DNA of 64,000 nt from Acidiphilium sp. C61 (GTDB taxonomy: Bacteria; Pseudomonadota; Alphaproteobacteria; Acetobacterales; Acetobacteraceae), in NCBI RefSeq assembly GCF_902712915.1, contig NZ_CACTIA010000005.1, positions 1,178,001 to 1,242,000 of the forward strand, written 5' to 3'. The first letter of the stretch is position 1. Each line of letters opens with the position of its first letter. This document shows, in pieces, positions 34,469 to 43,763 of this stretch. Below the pieces are notes generated by a model, which saw nothing but the letters and a program-made list of their open reading frames with translations, made no database searches and had not been told where the DNA came from. Made by a program: the position numbers and the translations under genes.

Positions 34469-35048
34469 GCGCAGAGACCGGCGACCAGCACGGGACCGCA
34501 AATCTGCCGTAGCTGTGCAGCTTGTCTGCGCACTGACCCTCGGACTGGCGCTTGTTGCCGGGACTGCCCATGGCCAGACCCCATCGTCCGTGCCGTCCTT
34601 TACCGCAACGGATATCAAGGTTCTCAACAAGCTGTTGATATTCCTGCGCCCGGCAGTAAAAGCCAACGGAATCATTGCAATCGCGTATCGCTCGGGCAAT
34701 GCAGCGTCGAAAGCCGACGCTGAAGCGATCGCAGCAATGATCGGCCATGGCTTCATGACAGGCACCGCCCATCTCCGACCGGTTCCGGTCCCGGCAAACC
34801 GGCTGTTGGCAGACAAGTTCGAGATCATAATCCCGGCCGATGAAACGCCGATGCAGGAGGTGGCAGCGGCATCGGCGTCGCATCACGCGCTTTGTGTTAC
34901 CTCGCACGTTGCGCGGGTGCGGGCCGGAACATGCACGCTTGGTATCGTGTCGCAACAACGGGTGACAATCGTCCTGAACACGAAAGCCGCACATCGCGCC
35001 GGAGTGAGTTTCGCTGCCGCGTTGTTATTGATGATCGAGGAAGTATGA
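34452..35048 (+). CDS. YfiR-like (DUF4154) periplasmic protein
   Basis: 198 residues; it starts inside the end of the GGDEF-EAL gene (Met1 at 34452 or Met4 at 34461). A signal peptide ending VAGTAHGQ|T is followed by a small domain with a late CVTSHVARVRAGTCTLGIVSQQRVTIVLNTKAAHRAGVSFAAALLLM, which resembles the INLKAAKRAGLKFSSKLL ending of YfiR proteins. In the Yfi system of Pseudomonas, YfiR is a periplasmic repressor of a membrane diguanylate cyclase. The gene order cyclase-YfiR-receptor fits such a role here. Similarity is judged by eye. Confidence 0.65.
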   Translation: MPHMLERRDRRPARDRKSAVAVQLVCALTLGLALVAGTAHGQTPSSVPSFTATDIKVLNKLLIFLRPAVKANGIIAIAYRSGNAASKADAEAIAAMIGHGFMTGTAHLRPVPVPANRLLADKFEIIIPADETPMQEVAAASASHHALCVTSHVARVRAGTCTLGIVSQQRVTIVLNTKAAHRAGVSFAAALLLMIEEV

Positions 35049-37093
35049 TGCGGCAGCAACATCGCAGATCGGCTCGTGCGATCATTCAGGTAGCCCTGCT
35101 CGCCTCTCTGGCTCTCATGGGACGGGCCCATGCGCAGATCTTCCCCTATGGCCAGCTGGAACAGGTATTCGGCGCACCCGTGACCGCGGCTGCAACAGGC
35201 ACACCTCAGCTCGCGAGCGATGCTCCCGCCAATGTAGTGATTATTACCCAGCGACAGATCAGGCATTCGGGAGCGATTTCGATCCCCGGGGTTCTGAAAT
35301 ATGTCGTCGGACTCAACGTGCGCCCCTATACCATGACCTCACCCGAAATAGGGGTTCGAACCTACAACCAGCCATACAATCCGCGCCTCCTCGTGCTGCT
35401 GAATGGCCGACAGGTTTATCTCGACGATTTCGGCCACGTCGTCTGGAGTTCGATTCCGGTTCAACTCTCGGAAATCCGGCAGATCGAGGTTATCAAGGGG
35501 CCGGCGACGGCACTGTATGGGTTCAACGCCGTTGACGGCGTGATCAATATCGTGACCTACGACCCTCTCGACGATCGGGTGAACAGAGCCGACGTATACG
35601 GCGGTACCCAGAGCCAATACGGAGCCTCCCTCGTTGGTACTGCCCATGTCGGGCGAATGGGTATTCGCCTCTCGGCTGGAAGCTATCTGGCCGAACCAAA
35701 ATACAGTTCCGCCCTGCAACGTCCCGACACCGTCTCGCTGCTCAAGCCCCAGAACGAAGAGGTTCACCTTTCGACGCGCACGGCGCTCAGCCCCGGCGTC
35801 AGTCTTTATGCCAGCCTGAGCTACAGTTACGGCAAGATCCCGAGCGAGACTGTCGCGCCGATTTTCAGCACGCTCTTCCTCTATACAAATTCGCAGAGGG
35901 TCGAGCTTGATGCGGATACCAGGATCGGGCGGATCAGCCTGAATGCCTATCGCAACGGATTGCAGGCAAATATCGCAATTCCGTTATTTGTTTTGCCCAA
36001 CAATCTGATGCAGCAGCGCGTCTATGTCCTGCAAGCGACTGATTTGATCAGGGCATCCCGCAATCACGTCATCAGGCTGAGCCTCGAATATCGAAACAAC
36101 GCCGCGCATTCCCTTGGCTTTCTCGGCGGGACAGTCCGCTACCAGGACATCGCCGCCGACGCGACCTGGACATGGCACCTCGCTCCCTCAATCTCCCTGA
36201 CGAACGCGGTACGGGTTGATGATCTCTGGCTGGGATATGATGGCGTGCCAATCCCGACTTCCGGCCTGACTGCACAGCAGATCGGCCACGGCGGTTTCAC
36301 GGCACTCAGCTTCAATTCCGGCCTCGTTTACAAGCCGACGACGGTTGATACGCTCCGCCTCCTGCTCGGCCAGGGTGTACAGGCGCCAAGCCTGGTCGAT
36401 TCCGGCCTGCAAATAGGCACGGGGCCGCTAGGTCTGGTGGGAGCGACCGGCAATCCATATCTAAACCCGATGATCGTCGATAACGCCGAACTCGATTGGA
36501 CCCGGGAGCTTCCCGCCCTGCATTCGGCGCTCCATACCGCGCTTTTCATCGAGCGTGACAACAACATCATCAGTTCGCCGGCCAGCGGTGTCATTGCGCC
36601 GATATCCTCATCCTCGGTGATCCTCGCGGCCGAGAATACCGGCTGGTCCGAAGCGGGGGGTGGGGAAATCTCGCTGAAGGGCCATACGAGATCGGGCTGG
36701 CGCTGGTCGCTTGGATTCGCCTACGAAGACACGTTCGCCCGAAAGATCGGTAACTACCACATTGCATTCGCGAGCAACAGCAATCTGTTTTCGACCGTTC
36801 CACGTGACAGCGTGGTCGCCCATCTCGGGCGCACATGGGGCCGCTTCGATTTCGATGCCTACGGAAGCTGGCAGTCTTCCTATCGCGACATCACCTTAAC
36901 AACGACGATGACGCCTTTCGTCCCGGTAACGATCGGAAGCAATTTCACCTTCGACGCGCGGGTGGCCTATCATCTCACCAACCATGTCACCCTGTCGGTC
37001 GTCGGACAGCAGCTCAATGCGATCCGCATTGCCTCGACCCCGGGGCCTTACACAAACCGCCAGGTTATCGTTCAGCTGACAGCCCGTTATTAA
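35045..37093 (+). CDS. TonB-dependent receptor, colicin I receptor-like
   Basis: 682 residues from the ATG at 35045 that overlaps the YfiR-like stop; a longer frame exists upstream but runs through the preceding gene. Signal peptide to about residue 31 (GRAHA|Q). The plug has ANVVIITQRQIRHSGAISIPGVLKYVVGLNV, PRLLVLLNGRQVYLDDFG, and IRQIEVIKGPATALYGFNAVDGVINIVT, all classic. The barrel is short for the family and ends VQLTARY. The three-gene unit (c-di-GMP enzyme, YfiR-like, receptor) suggests that receptor occupancy or envelope state influences c-di-GMP. The ligand is unknown. Confidence 0.9.
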   Translation: MMRQQHRRSARAIIQVALLASLALMGRAHAQIFPYGQLEQVFGAPVTAAATGTPQLASDAPANVVIITQRQIRHSGAISIPGVLKYVVGLNVRPYTMTSPEIGVRTYNQPYNPRLLVLLNGRQVYLDDFGHVVWSSIPVQLSEIRQIEVIKGPATALYGFNAVDGVINIVTYDPLDDRVNRADVYGGTQSQYGASLVGTAHVGRMGIRLSAGSYLAEPKYSSALQRPDTVSLLKPQNEEVHLSTRTALSPGVSLYASLSYSYGKIPSETVAPIFSTLFLYTNSQRVELDADTRIGRISLNAYRNGLQANIAIPLFVLPNNLMQQRVYVLQATDLIRASRNHVIRLSLEYRNNAAHSLGFLGGTVRYQDIAADATWTWHLAPSISLTNAVRVDDLWLGYDGVPIPTSGLTAQQIGHGGFTALSFNSGLVYKPTTVDTLRLLLGQGVQAPSLVDSGLQIGTGPLGLVGATGNPYLNPMIVDNAELDWTRELPALHSALHTALFIERDNNIISSPASGVIAPISSSSVILAAENTGWSEAGGGEISLKGHTRSGWRWSLGFAYEDTFARKIGNYHIAFASNSNLFSTVPRDSVVAHLGRTWGRFDFDAYGSWQSSYRDITLTTTMTPFVPVTIGSNFTFDARVAYHLTNHVTLSVVGQQLNAIRIASTPGPYTNRQVIVQLTARY

Positions 37094-37094
37094 C

Positions 37095-37196
37095 GCTTCA
37101 TCCGATCAGATGGAGGCACCTGATCGGATAAAGATGCTTTGTTTATCGATGTGGAAGAGCACGACATCCGGCCCAGCAGGATCGGAAATTGCTCTA
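37095..37196 (-). repeat. Bipartite hairpin repeat, copy D, opposite orientation
   Basis: Read on the minus strand: AGAGCAATTTCCGATCCTGCTGGGCCGGATGTCGTGCTCT, a linker CCACATCGATAAACAA, then AGCATCTTTATCCGATCAGGTGCC / CATCTGATCGGATGAAGC. It begins 1 base after the TAA of the plus-strand receptor and lies between it and the convergent gshA. The left module has lost one arm pair (GGCCGG for GGATCGG). Confidence 0.8.
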
Positions 37197-37288
37197 ACTC
37201 CCTGCCCCCGATATTCGTTCGTGAACATCAGGGGCGGACCGGCAGAGGCAGGTCGTTTGCATGCCCCGGCCTTACTGCCGAGGCGGCG

Positions 37289-38665
37289 TCAGAGTTGAGC
37301 CTCGGCGAAAATGCGGGTGGTGTCGCCGTGCCAGGCGCCGTGATAGCGACCTAGCCAGTGTTCGGCCTGGGTCGGCCCGCCATGGGCGATCGCATCGAGC
37401 GGGGCAAGATAGATGCGCTCGTCCTCGCCCGCCGCATTGGTTCGCGCACGCGATTTCAGCCCCTCGGCGGCGATGGCGACAACGTCGCGCGCGAGGTCGC
37501 GCAGGGTGCCGGCACCGAGCGCGATATCCAATCCATGCCGAGGAACCTCGTCACGCAGATGGATCATCTGCTCGTAGGAGAGATCCCGGATCAGGGCGCA
37601 GGCCGCATCGAGTGCCGCGGCGTCGTAGAACAGGCCGGTCCAGAGCGCAGGCTGGGCCAGCAGCATCGCCGGGTTTCCGGCATCGGCACCGCGGGTCTCG
37701 ATGAAACGCTTGAGACGGACATCGGGGAAGGTGGTGGTGGTATGATCGGCAAAGTCGCCGATCGTGGCAGGCTCGGTGCCGAGCCCCTCAAGTCGCCCGG
37801 CGATGAAATCGCGGAAGGACTTGCCCGAGACGTCGATATATTTTCCATCGCGGTAGACGAAATACATCGGGATATCGAGCATGTAGTCAGCGTAGCGCTC
37901 GAAGCCGAAGCCCTCCTCGAAGACCATGCGGGGAATGCCGGCGCGGGCGTTATCGGTATCGAGCCAGACAAGGGCGCGATTGGACAGCAGGCCGTTCGGC
38001 TTGCCTTCCATGAAGGGACCATTGGCAAACAGCGCGGTGGCCAGCGGCTGTAGCGCAAGGCCGACGCGCATCTTCTTCACCATGTCGGCTTCGGAGGAAA
38101 AATCGAGATTGGCCTGAACGGTGCAGGTGCGCAGCATCATGTCGAGCCCGCGCGTGCCGACTTTCTGCATGTAGGCGCGCATGATCGCGTAGCGGCCCTT
38201 GGGCATCCAGGCAAAATCCTCGCGCCGGGCCGTCGGGTGAAAGCCGAGCGGCGCGAAACCGAGACCGAGTTTCGCACCGACACGGTGGACGCGGGCGATA
38301 TGATCGTCGATCTCGCGCTTTGTATCGTGGATCGAGGCGAGCGGCGCGCCGGACAACTCGAACTGACCGCCGGGCTCGAGGGAGATCGAGAACCCGTCGC
38401 CCTTCAGCCCGATCGGGTTGCCGGAATCGTTGATCGGCTCGATGCCCTCATCGGCGGCGATGGTCTCGAGCAGCGCGCGGATTCCGCCCGGTTCGTAGGG
38501 CGGCGGAGCAAACGTATCGCGGCGAAAGCCAAAGCTTTCATGCTCGGTACCGACGCGGAACGCATCGCGCGGCTTGCAGCCCGCGGCAAACCAGTCGGCG
38601 AGTTGCCGGGCTGCTGGCTGCGCGGGATCGATCGGGGTGGCGTCGGCCTCTCCGGGGTTGGACAA
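37289..38665 (-). CDS. gshA: Glutamate-cysteine ligase, alphaproteobacterial/plant type
   Basis: 458 residues of the GCS2-type ligase. It has FRVGTEHESFGF (glutamate-binding region), SLEPGGQFELSGAPLASIH, MPKGRYAIMRAYMQKVG, and MLRTCTVQANLDFSSEADM. It makes gamma-glutamylcysteine, the first step of glutathione synthesis. The start is TTG at 38665 with AGGAG 7 bases upstream; no ATG fits better. It follows rsmE by 15 bases on the same strand, so both are probably transcribed together. The 3' end faces the hairpin repeat. Confidence 0.93.
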   Translation of the reverse strand: MSNPGEADATPIDPAQPAARQLADWFAAGCKPRDAFRVGTEHESFGFRRDTFAPPPYEPGGIRALLETIAADEGIEPINDSGNPIGLKGDGFSISLEPGGQFELSGAPLASIHDTKREIDDHIARVHRVGAKLGLGFAPLGFHPTARREDFAWMPKGRYAIMRAYMQKVGTRGLDMMLRTCTVQANLDFSSEADMVKKMRVGLALQPLATALFANGPFMEGKPNGLLSNRALVWLDTDNARAGIPRMVFEEGFGFERYADYMLDIPMYFVYRDGKYIDVSGKSFRDFIAGRLEGLGTEPATIGDFADHTTTTFPDVRLKRFIETRGADAGNPAMLLAQPALWTGLFYDAAALDAACALIRDLSYEQMIHLRDEVPRHGLDIALGAGTLRDLARDVVAIAAEGLKSRARTNAAGEDERIYLAPLDAIAHGGPTQAEHWLGRYHGAWHGDTTRIFAEAQL

Positions 38666-38680
38666 ATTCGGCTCCTGAAC

Positions 38681-39397
38681 TCAGCTGGGCGCGGAACCCG
38701 CGAGCAGGCGCGCGAGCCCGGCGATGGCGGCAGTCTCGGCGCGCAGGATGCGCGGCCCGAGTGTTACCTGTGACACAAACGCATGGCGGGCCATCGCGTC
38801 AAGCTCTTCCGGTGCAAAGCCGCCTTCGGGACCGACCAGCAGGGCATGGGGTTGAAGCGGATCGGCCGGCCACAGGGGAGCGGCATCGCGACGCTCGGCG
38901 GCGACAAACAGGCGGCGCGCCGGCGGAAAGGCGGCGAGAAAGCCCGCGAGCGGCAGCGGCTCGGCGATTGCGGGGATGGTCAGGCGCTCGGATTGCTCGG
39001 CCGCCTCGGTCGCGATGGCGGCAAGACGGTCGCCACGCAGCCGGGCGGGCTGGGTGCGGGCGGTGAGCACCGGAACGAGGCGGGAGACGCCCAGTTCGGT
39101 GGCCTTCTCGACAACGAGTTCAGTCATGTAGCGCCGGATCGGGGCGAAGCAGAGCCAGCAATCAGGCTCGGGCGCGGGGGCGCGTATGCGCTCGCCAAGA
39201 ACGAGGTGGGCGGCGCGGCGGTCGAGCGCGTCGATCGTCGCGGCAAATTCGCCGGAATCGGCGTTGAAGACCAGCAGGGGATCGCCGGCGCGGCGGCGCA
39301 TCACGGCGCCGAGATAGTGCGCCTGAGCCGCGGATGTGGCAAGGATCGCGCCGGGCGACAAGGGCAAGGGAAGGTGCAGACGGATGAGCGAGGCCAT
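38681..39397 (-). CDS. rsmE: 16S rRNA (uracil-1498-N3)-methyltransferase
   Basis: 238 residues from ATG 39397 (MASLIRLHLPLPL), the usual RsmE length. It has HYLGAVMRRRAGDPLLVFNADSGEF (PUA-like N-domain), a SPOUT core with KATELGVSRLVPVLTART, ATEAAEQSERLTIPAI, the LLVGPEGGFAPEELD SAM-binding knot and LGPRILRAETAAIAGLARLL. It methylates U1498 in the decoding region. The start overlaps the divergent ubiA start by 14 bases, so the two promoters must lie within each other's coding regions or upstream leader. Confidence 0.93.
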   Translation of the reverse strand: MASLIRLHLPLPLSPGAILATSAAQAHYLGAVMRRRAGDPLLVFNADSGEFAATIDALDRRAAHLVLGERIRAPAPEPDCWLCFAPIRRYMTELVVEKATELGVSRLVPVLTARTQPARLRGDRLAAIATEAAEQSERLTIPAIAEPLPLAGFLAAFPPARRLFVAAERRDAAPLWPADPLQPHALLVGPEGGFAPEELDAMARHAFVSQVTLGPRILRAETAAIAGLARLLAGSAPS

Positions 39398-40313
39398 GGC
39401 TGACCCTGTAGCAGGCGGAACGGGTTTTACCGATATCCAGGCCGGGGGATGGGTCGCGCGGCTGCCGGCGCGGCTCAGACCCTTCGCGCTGCTGGCACGG
39501 CTGGACCGGCCGATCGGCGTATGGCTGCTGTTCCTGCCGGGCCTGTGGAGCATCCTGCTGGCACGGGCGGGGGTGTGGACGACACTCGGCCTCATCGTTC
39601 TGTTCGCATTTGGCGCCGTGGTAATGAGGGCCGCGGGGTGTGTCGTGAACGATTTGTGGGATCGCAAGCTCGACCGGAAGGTGGCACGGACGGCGGCGCG
39701 CCCGCTTGCCTCCGGCGCCGTGTCGGTCCCCGCAGCGCTCGGGTTTCTGTTCCTGCTGCTCCTGGCGGGGCTGGCGGTGCTGCTGATGCTGGGGCGGACG
39801 GCGCAGATCCTCGGCGTCGTCTCGCTGGTGCTGGTGGCCCTCTACCCGGCGGCGAAGCGGGTAACCTGGTGGCCGCAGGTGATGCTCGGCTTCACCTTCG
39901 GCTGGGGCGCGCCGATGGGCTATGCCGCGGCGCACGGCGCGCTCGGCTGGCCGGTGCTGCCGCTCTATGCCGGGACGATTTTGTGGATTCTCGGCTATGA
40001 CACCATCTATGCGCACCAGGACCGCGAGGACGACGCGCTGGCGGGCATCAAGTCCTCGGCACTCAGGCTTGGCGGGCGGACGCGGCTGTTCGTCGCGCTG
40101 TGGTATGCCGGGATGCTGGCGCTGCTCGCCGCCGCGATGGCGATGGCAGGGATCGGGCGGGAGGGGCTCGCCGCGCTCGCGCTGCCGGGGGCGCTGCTGG
40201 CCTGGCAGGTGGTACGGCTCGATATCGACGAGCCCGCGCGTTGCCTCGCGCTGTTCAGGCTGAACCGATGGGTCGGGCTGCTGGTGGGGCTGGCGATCCT
40301 GATCGGACGATGA
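39384..40313 (+). CDS. ubiA: 4-hydroxybenzoate polyprenyltransferase
   Basis: 309 residues from ATG 39384 (AGGGAAGG about 9 bases upstream); Met at 39396 is the alternative. About eight membrane helices, with both aspartate-rich motifs: NDLWDRKLDRKVARTAARPLASG (binds Mg-diphosphate) and YDTIYAHQDREDDALAGIKSSAL. It attaches the polyprenyl tail to 4-hydroxybenzoate for ubiquinone. It is followed, with ATGA overlap, by a methyltransferase gene and then the sdh operon, which reduces the ubiquinone it helps make. Confidence 0.93.
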   Translation: MSEAMADPVAGGTGFTDIQAGGWVARLPARLRPFALLARLDRPIGVWLLFLPGLWSILLARAGVWTTLGLIVLFAFGAVVMRAAGCVVNDLWDRKLDRKVARTAARPLASGAVSVPAALGFLFLLLLAGLAVLLMLGRTAQILGVVSLVLVALYPAAKRVTWWPQVMLGFTFGWGAPMGYAAAHGALGWPVLPLYAGTILWILGYDTIYAHQDREDDALAGIKSSALRLGGRTRLFVALWYAGMLALLAAAMAMAGIGREGLAALALPGALLAWQVVRLDIDEPARCLALFRLNRWVGLLVGLAILIGR

Positions 40314-40954
40314 AGGACGCATCCGCCTTCATCCGCGCGAGCACGGCGCGGACGACGCCGGCACTGGTGCCGGAAATCGAACTGCATCTGGCCACCGAGA
40401 TCACGCCGATCTGGCAGGCGACCGAGGCATTCCTGGCGGAAAGCGGCATCGCGCCGCCCTACTGGGCCTTTGCCTGGCCGGGCTCGATCGCGCTGGCGCG
40501 GCACGTGCTGGACCACCCGGAGAGCGTGCGCGGCAAGCGGGTGATGGATTTCGCCGCCGGGTCGGGACTGGCCGCGATCGCCGCGGCAAAGGCGGGGGCG
40601 GCGCATGTGACGGCCGTGGAGATCGACGCGATGGCCGGTGCCGCGATCCGGCTCAACGCGGCGGCGAACGACGCCGGAGTCGAGATCGTGATCGGGGATG
40701 TCACCGGCAGCCTGCCGGCACAGGATCTCATTCTCTGCGGGGATGTCTGCTATGAGAAACCGATGACCTCGCATATCTGGCCGTGGCTGCAGCGCTGCGC
40801 GACGACGGCCGAGATATGGATCGCAGATCCCGGCCGCGCCTACGTCCCGCGCGCAGGGCTGGTTGAATTCGGACGCTGCACGGTTCCGACCCTGCACGAA
40901 CTCGAAAGCAGGGCCGCGCGCGAGACCGTATTGTACCGGATCGCGAACGCTTGA
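40310..40954 (+). CDS. METTL20-like protein lysine methyltransferase (ETF-beta type)
   Basis: 214 residues, class I SAM-dependent methyltransferase. It has PYWAFAWPGSIALARHVLDHPE, the SAM loop VMDFAAGSGLAAIAAAKAG, the acidic VEIDAMA, and LILCGDVCYEKPM, which corresponds to the D-[LV]-[FC]-Y motif of the METTL20/nicotinamide-N-methyltransferase-like family. Bacterial members methylate a lysine of the electron transfer flavoprotein beta subunit. It overlaps ubiA and precedes sdh, consistent with a link to respiratory electron flow, but the substrate here is inference. Confidence 0.8.
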   Translation: MKDASAFIRASTARTTPALVPEIELHLATEITPIWQATEAFLAESGIAPPYWAFAWPGSIALARHVLDHPESVRGKRVMDFAAGSGLAAIAAAKAGAAHVTAVEIDAMAGAAIRLNAAANDAGVEIVIGDVTGSLPAQDLILCGDVCYEKPMTSHIWPWLQRCATTAEIWIADPGRAYVPRAGLVEFGRCTVPTLHELESRAARETVLYRIANA

Positions 40955-40961
40955 CAGTGAA

Positions 40962-40990
40962 TTGACCCTCGCCACCTCGGGGACTAAGCA
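40962..40990 (+). promoter_or_regulatory. Possible sigma-70 promoter of the sdh operon
   Basis: TTGACC, 17 bases, then TAAGCA, about 70 bases before the sdhC start. The -35 is good and the -10 is poor. A second TTGACA lies 11 bases earlier (40951-40956). The 105-base gap before sdhC makes a promoter here likely. Confidence 0.35.
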
Positions 40991-41059
40991 AGTGCAGCAT
41001 TTCAATTTCGTCATGTGGCGATATTCGGTTCCCGTCATGCGACGACCGTCAGAAAGGTG

Positions 41060-41500
41060 ATGACGAACATGCAGGATGTGCGTGAGGCGCTCATGCAAGG
41101 GCGCAACTCTGCAGGCGGAACGGTCCGCCGGCCCCTGTCGCCCCATCTTCAGGTCTATCGTCCGCAGATCACCTCCACCCTGTCGATCCTGCACCGGATC
41201 ACCGGAGTTGCGCTGTCCGCCGGGGCCATCCTGCTGTCGCTCTGGCTCGCGGCGGCGGCGACCTCGTCCGGCGCGTTTTCCGTGGCACAGGCGGTCGTCG
41301 GCTCGGTGCTCGGCATGATCGTGCTGTTCGGCTTCACGCTCGCCCTCTTCTACCATTTCTGCAACGGCATCCGGCATCTGCTCTGGGATGCCGGGTTCGG
41401 GTTCGATCTGCCGAGCGTGCACCGCTCGGGCACCGCCGTGATGCTGGCGGCGGCAGGGCTGACGGTTCTAGTGTGGCTGATCGGGCTGGTGGTGCTGTGA
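41060..41500 (+). CDS. sdhC: Succinate dehydrogenase cytochrome b556 subunit
   Basis: About 146 residues from ATG 41060; Met at 41069 has better spacing to AAGG and is an alternative. It has the SdhC signature RPLSPHLQVYRPQITSTLSILHRITGVALSAG and the haem-ligand region ALFYHFCNGIRHLLWD, with three membrane helices. Together with SdhD it anchors the flavoprotein and iron-sulfur subunits and binds haem b and ubiquinone. It is first of sdhCDAB. Confidence 0.93.
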   Translation: MTNMQDVREALMQGRNSAGGTVRRPLSPHLQVYRPQITSTLSILHRITGVALSAGAILLSLWLAAAATSSGAFSVAQAVVGSVLGMIVLFGFTLALFYHFCNGIRHLLWDAGFGFDLPSVHRSGTAVMLAAAGLTVLVWLIGLVVL

Positions 41501-41535
41501 GCGCCGGGGGACCTGCTGGTGAAGGAGTTTCATCG

Positions 41536-41913
41536 ATGAAGATCATGCGGTCCGCACTCGGCCGCGCCCGGGGCATGGGCGCCGCCAAGGCCGGCGTGCA
41601 TCACTGGTGGGTGCAGCGGCTCACCGCCCTGGCCCTGCTGCCGCTCGCCCTCTACGCCGTGCTCTCGGTGCTGCTGCTCAAGGGGGCAACCCAGGCCGAA
41701 ATGCTGCGCTATATGGCCGAGCCCTGGAACGGGGTATTGTTCCTCGCCCTGGTCATCGCGCTTTTCTATCACCTGCAGCTGGGTTTGCAGGTCGTGATCG
41801 AGGACTACATCCGCTCTGAAGGCAAGCGGCTCACGGTCATGCTCGCGATGCGGGCAACGGCCGGGTTCTTCGGGCTGCTGGCCGTCATCTCGGTTCTGAA
41901 ACTGTCCTTCTGA
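41536..41913 (+). CDS. sdhD: Succinate dehydrogenase hydrophobic membrane anchor
   Basis: 125 residues with three membrane helices. [18 protein letters not shown] near the start, [19 protein letters not shown] with the haem-ligand His and the quinone-site Asp-Tyr, and a last helix to LKLSF. GAAGGAG lies 8 bases before the ATG. It lies 35 bases after sdhC and 22 before sdhA. Confidence 0.93.
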   Translation: MKIMRSALGRARGMGAAKAGVHHWWVQRLTALALLPLALYAVLSVLLLKGATQAEMLRYMAEPWNGVLFLALVIALFYHLQLGLQVVIEDYIRSEGKRLTVMLAMRATAGFFGLLAVISVLKLSF

Positions 41914-41935
41914 TCCGCCTGGGGAAATCATCGTC

Positions 41936-43747
41936 ATGAATGCAATGTCGAAGCCGTCGCTCGGCGCCTACACGATCATCGATCACACCTATGACGTCAT
42001 CGTCGTCGGCGCCGGCGGCTCCGGCCTGCGGGCGACGCTCGGCATGGGCCAGGCCGGGCTCAAGACCGCCTGCATCAGCAAGGTGTTCCCGACCCGCAGC
42101 CACACCGTCGCCGCACAGGGCGGCATCGGTGCCGCACTCGGCAACATGGAGCCGGACGATTGGCGCTGGCACATGTATGACACGGTCAAGGGCTCGGACT
42201 GGCTCGGCGACCAGGATGCCATCGAATACATGTGCCGCGAGGCGATTCCGGCGATCCACGAGCTCGAGCATTTCGGCGTGCCGTTCAGCCGCACCGAGGA
42301 TGGCAAGATCTACCAGCGGCCGTTCGGCGGGCACATGAAGGATTTCGGCCAGGCTCCGGTGCGCCGCGCCTGCGCCGCGGCCGACCGCACCGGCCACGCC
42401 ATCCTGCACACGCTCTACCAGCAGAGCCTGAAGGCGGATGTGGAGTTCTTCGTCGAATATTTCGCCACCGACCTCATCATGGACGACGAGGGCGCATGCC
42501 GCGGGGTGATGGCCTGGTGCCTTGAGGACGGGACGATCCACCGCTTCCGCGCCCAGCTCGTGGTGCTGGCGACCGGCGGTTATGGCCGCGCCTATCTCTC
42601 CTGCACCTCGGCGCACACCTGCACCGGCGATGGCGGCGGCATGGCGCTGCGCGCCGGGCTGCCGATGCAGGACATGGAGTTCGTGCAGTTCCACCCGACG
42701 GGCATCTTCCCGGCCGGCTGCCTCATCACCGAGGGTGCGCGCGGCGAGGGCGGATACCTGACCAACGCCGAGGGCGAGCGCTTCATGGAACGCTACGCGC
42801 CGACGGCGAAGGACCTCGCCTCGCGTGACGTGGTGTCCCGCTCGATGACGATCGAGATCATGGAAGGGCGCGGCTGCGGGCCGAACAAGGACCACATCCT
42901 GCTCCATCTCGAAGGGCTGAAGCCGGAGCAGCTGCATGAACGGCTGCCGGGGATTTCCGAAACGGCGCGGGTGTTTGCCGGCGTCGACGTGACCAAGGCG
43001 CCGATCCCGGTGCTGCCGACCGTGCATTACAACATGGGTGGCATTCCGACGAATTATCGCGCCGAGGTGCTGCGCCCGACCAAGGACAATCCGGACGCGA
43101 CCGTGCCCGGCCTGATGGCGGTTGGCGAGGCGGCCTGCGTTTCCGTGCACGGCGCGAACCGGCTCGGCACCAACTCGCTGCTCGACCTCGTGGTGTTCGG
43201 CCGCGCGGCGGCGCATCAGGCGGCAAAGGTGGTCACACCGGGCGCCACCCAGCCGGCCCTGCCCAGCCGCGCCGGCGAGGCCTCGCTCGACCGTCTGGAC
43301 GCGACGCGCCACGCCAAGGGCGGCACCACCGTCGCCGCTCTCCGCGACCAGATGCAGCGGACGATGCAGAACCACGCCGCGGTGTTCCGCAACTCCAAGA
43401 CCCTGAAGGAAGGCGTCGCGAAGATGTCCGGCCTCTGGCAGGGGCTGAAGGACATCTCGATCGCCGATCGCGGGCTGATCTGGAATTCGGACCTGATGGA
43501 AGCGCTCGAGCTGCACAACCTCATGGGCAACGCCATCACCACCATGGCCTCGGCCGAGGCCCGGCACGAGAGCCGCGGGGCGCACGCGCATGACGACTTC
43601 CCCGAGCGTGAAGACGCCGAGTGGATGAAGCATTCGCTCGCCCATTGCACGGATGAAGGCGATGTGGCGCTCGATTATCGCCCGGTGAGGATGCAGACGC
43701 TGACCAACGACGTGTCGGTGTTCCCGCCGAAGAAGCGCGTCTACTGA
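41936..43747 (+). CDS. sdhA: Succinate dehydrogenase flavoprotein subunit
   Basis: 603 residues, full length. FAD fold [17 protein letters not shown] (about 22-38), the covalent FAD His56 in [13 protein letters not shown], the substrate-site [25 protein letters not shown], and [19 protein letters not shown]. The C-terminus [20 protein letters not shown] is standard. It oxidises succinate to fumarate in the TCA cycle and passes electrons to SdhB. Confidence 0.97.
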   Translation: MNAMSKPSLGAYTIIDHTYDVIVVGAGGSGLRATLGMGQAGLKTACISKVFPTRSHTVAAQGGIGAALGNMEPDDWRWHMYDTVKGSDWLGDQDAIEYMCREAIPAIHELEHFGVPFSRTEDGKIYQRPFGGHMKDFGQAPVRRACAAADRTGHAILHTLYQQSLKADVEFFVEYFATDLIMDDEGACRGVMAWCLEDGTIHRFRAQLVVLATGGYGRAYLSCTSAHTCTGDGGGMALRAGLPMQDMEFVQFHPTGIFPAGCLITEGARGEGGYLTNAEGERFMERYAPTAKDLASRDVVSRSMTIEIMEGRGCGPNKDHILLHLEGLKPEQLHERLPGISETARVFAGVDVTKAPIPVLPTVHYNMGGIPTNYRAEVLRPTKDNPDATVPGLMAVGEAACVSVHGANRLGTNSLLDLVVFGRAAAHQAAKVVTPGATQPALPSRAGEASLDRLDATRHAKGGTTVAALRDQMQRTMQNHAAVFRNSKTLKEGVAKMSGLWQGLKDISIADRGLIWNSDLMEALELHNLMGNAITTMASAEARHESRGAHAHDDFPEREDAEWMKHSLAHCTDEGDVALDYRPVRMQTLTNDVSVFPPKKRVY

Positions 43748-43763
43748 GAAAGGGTTTCGAACC

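Noticed and set aside
34892..35044. Upstream extension of the second TonB receptor by 51 codons
   Set aside because: The extension runs through the YfiR-like gene in another frame and puts an unlikely sequence before a clear signal peptide that begins at 35045.
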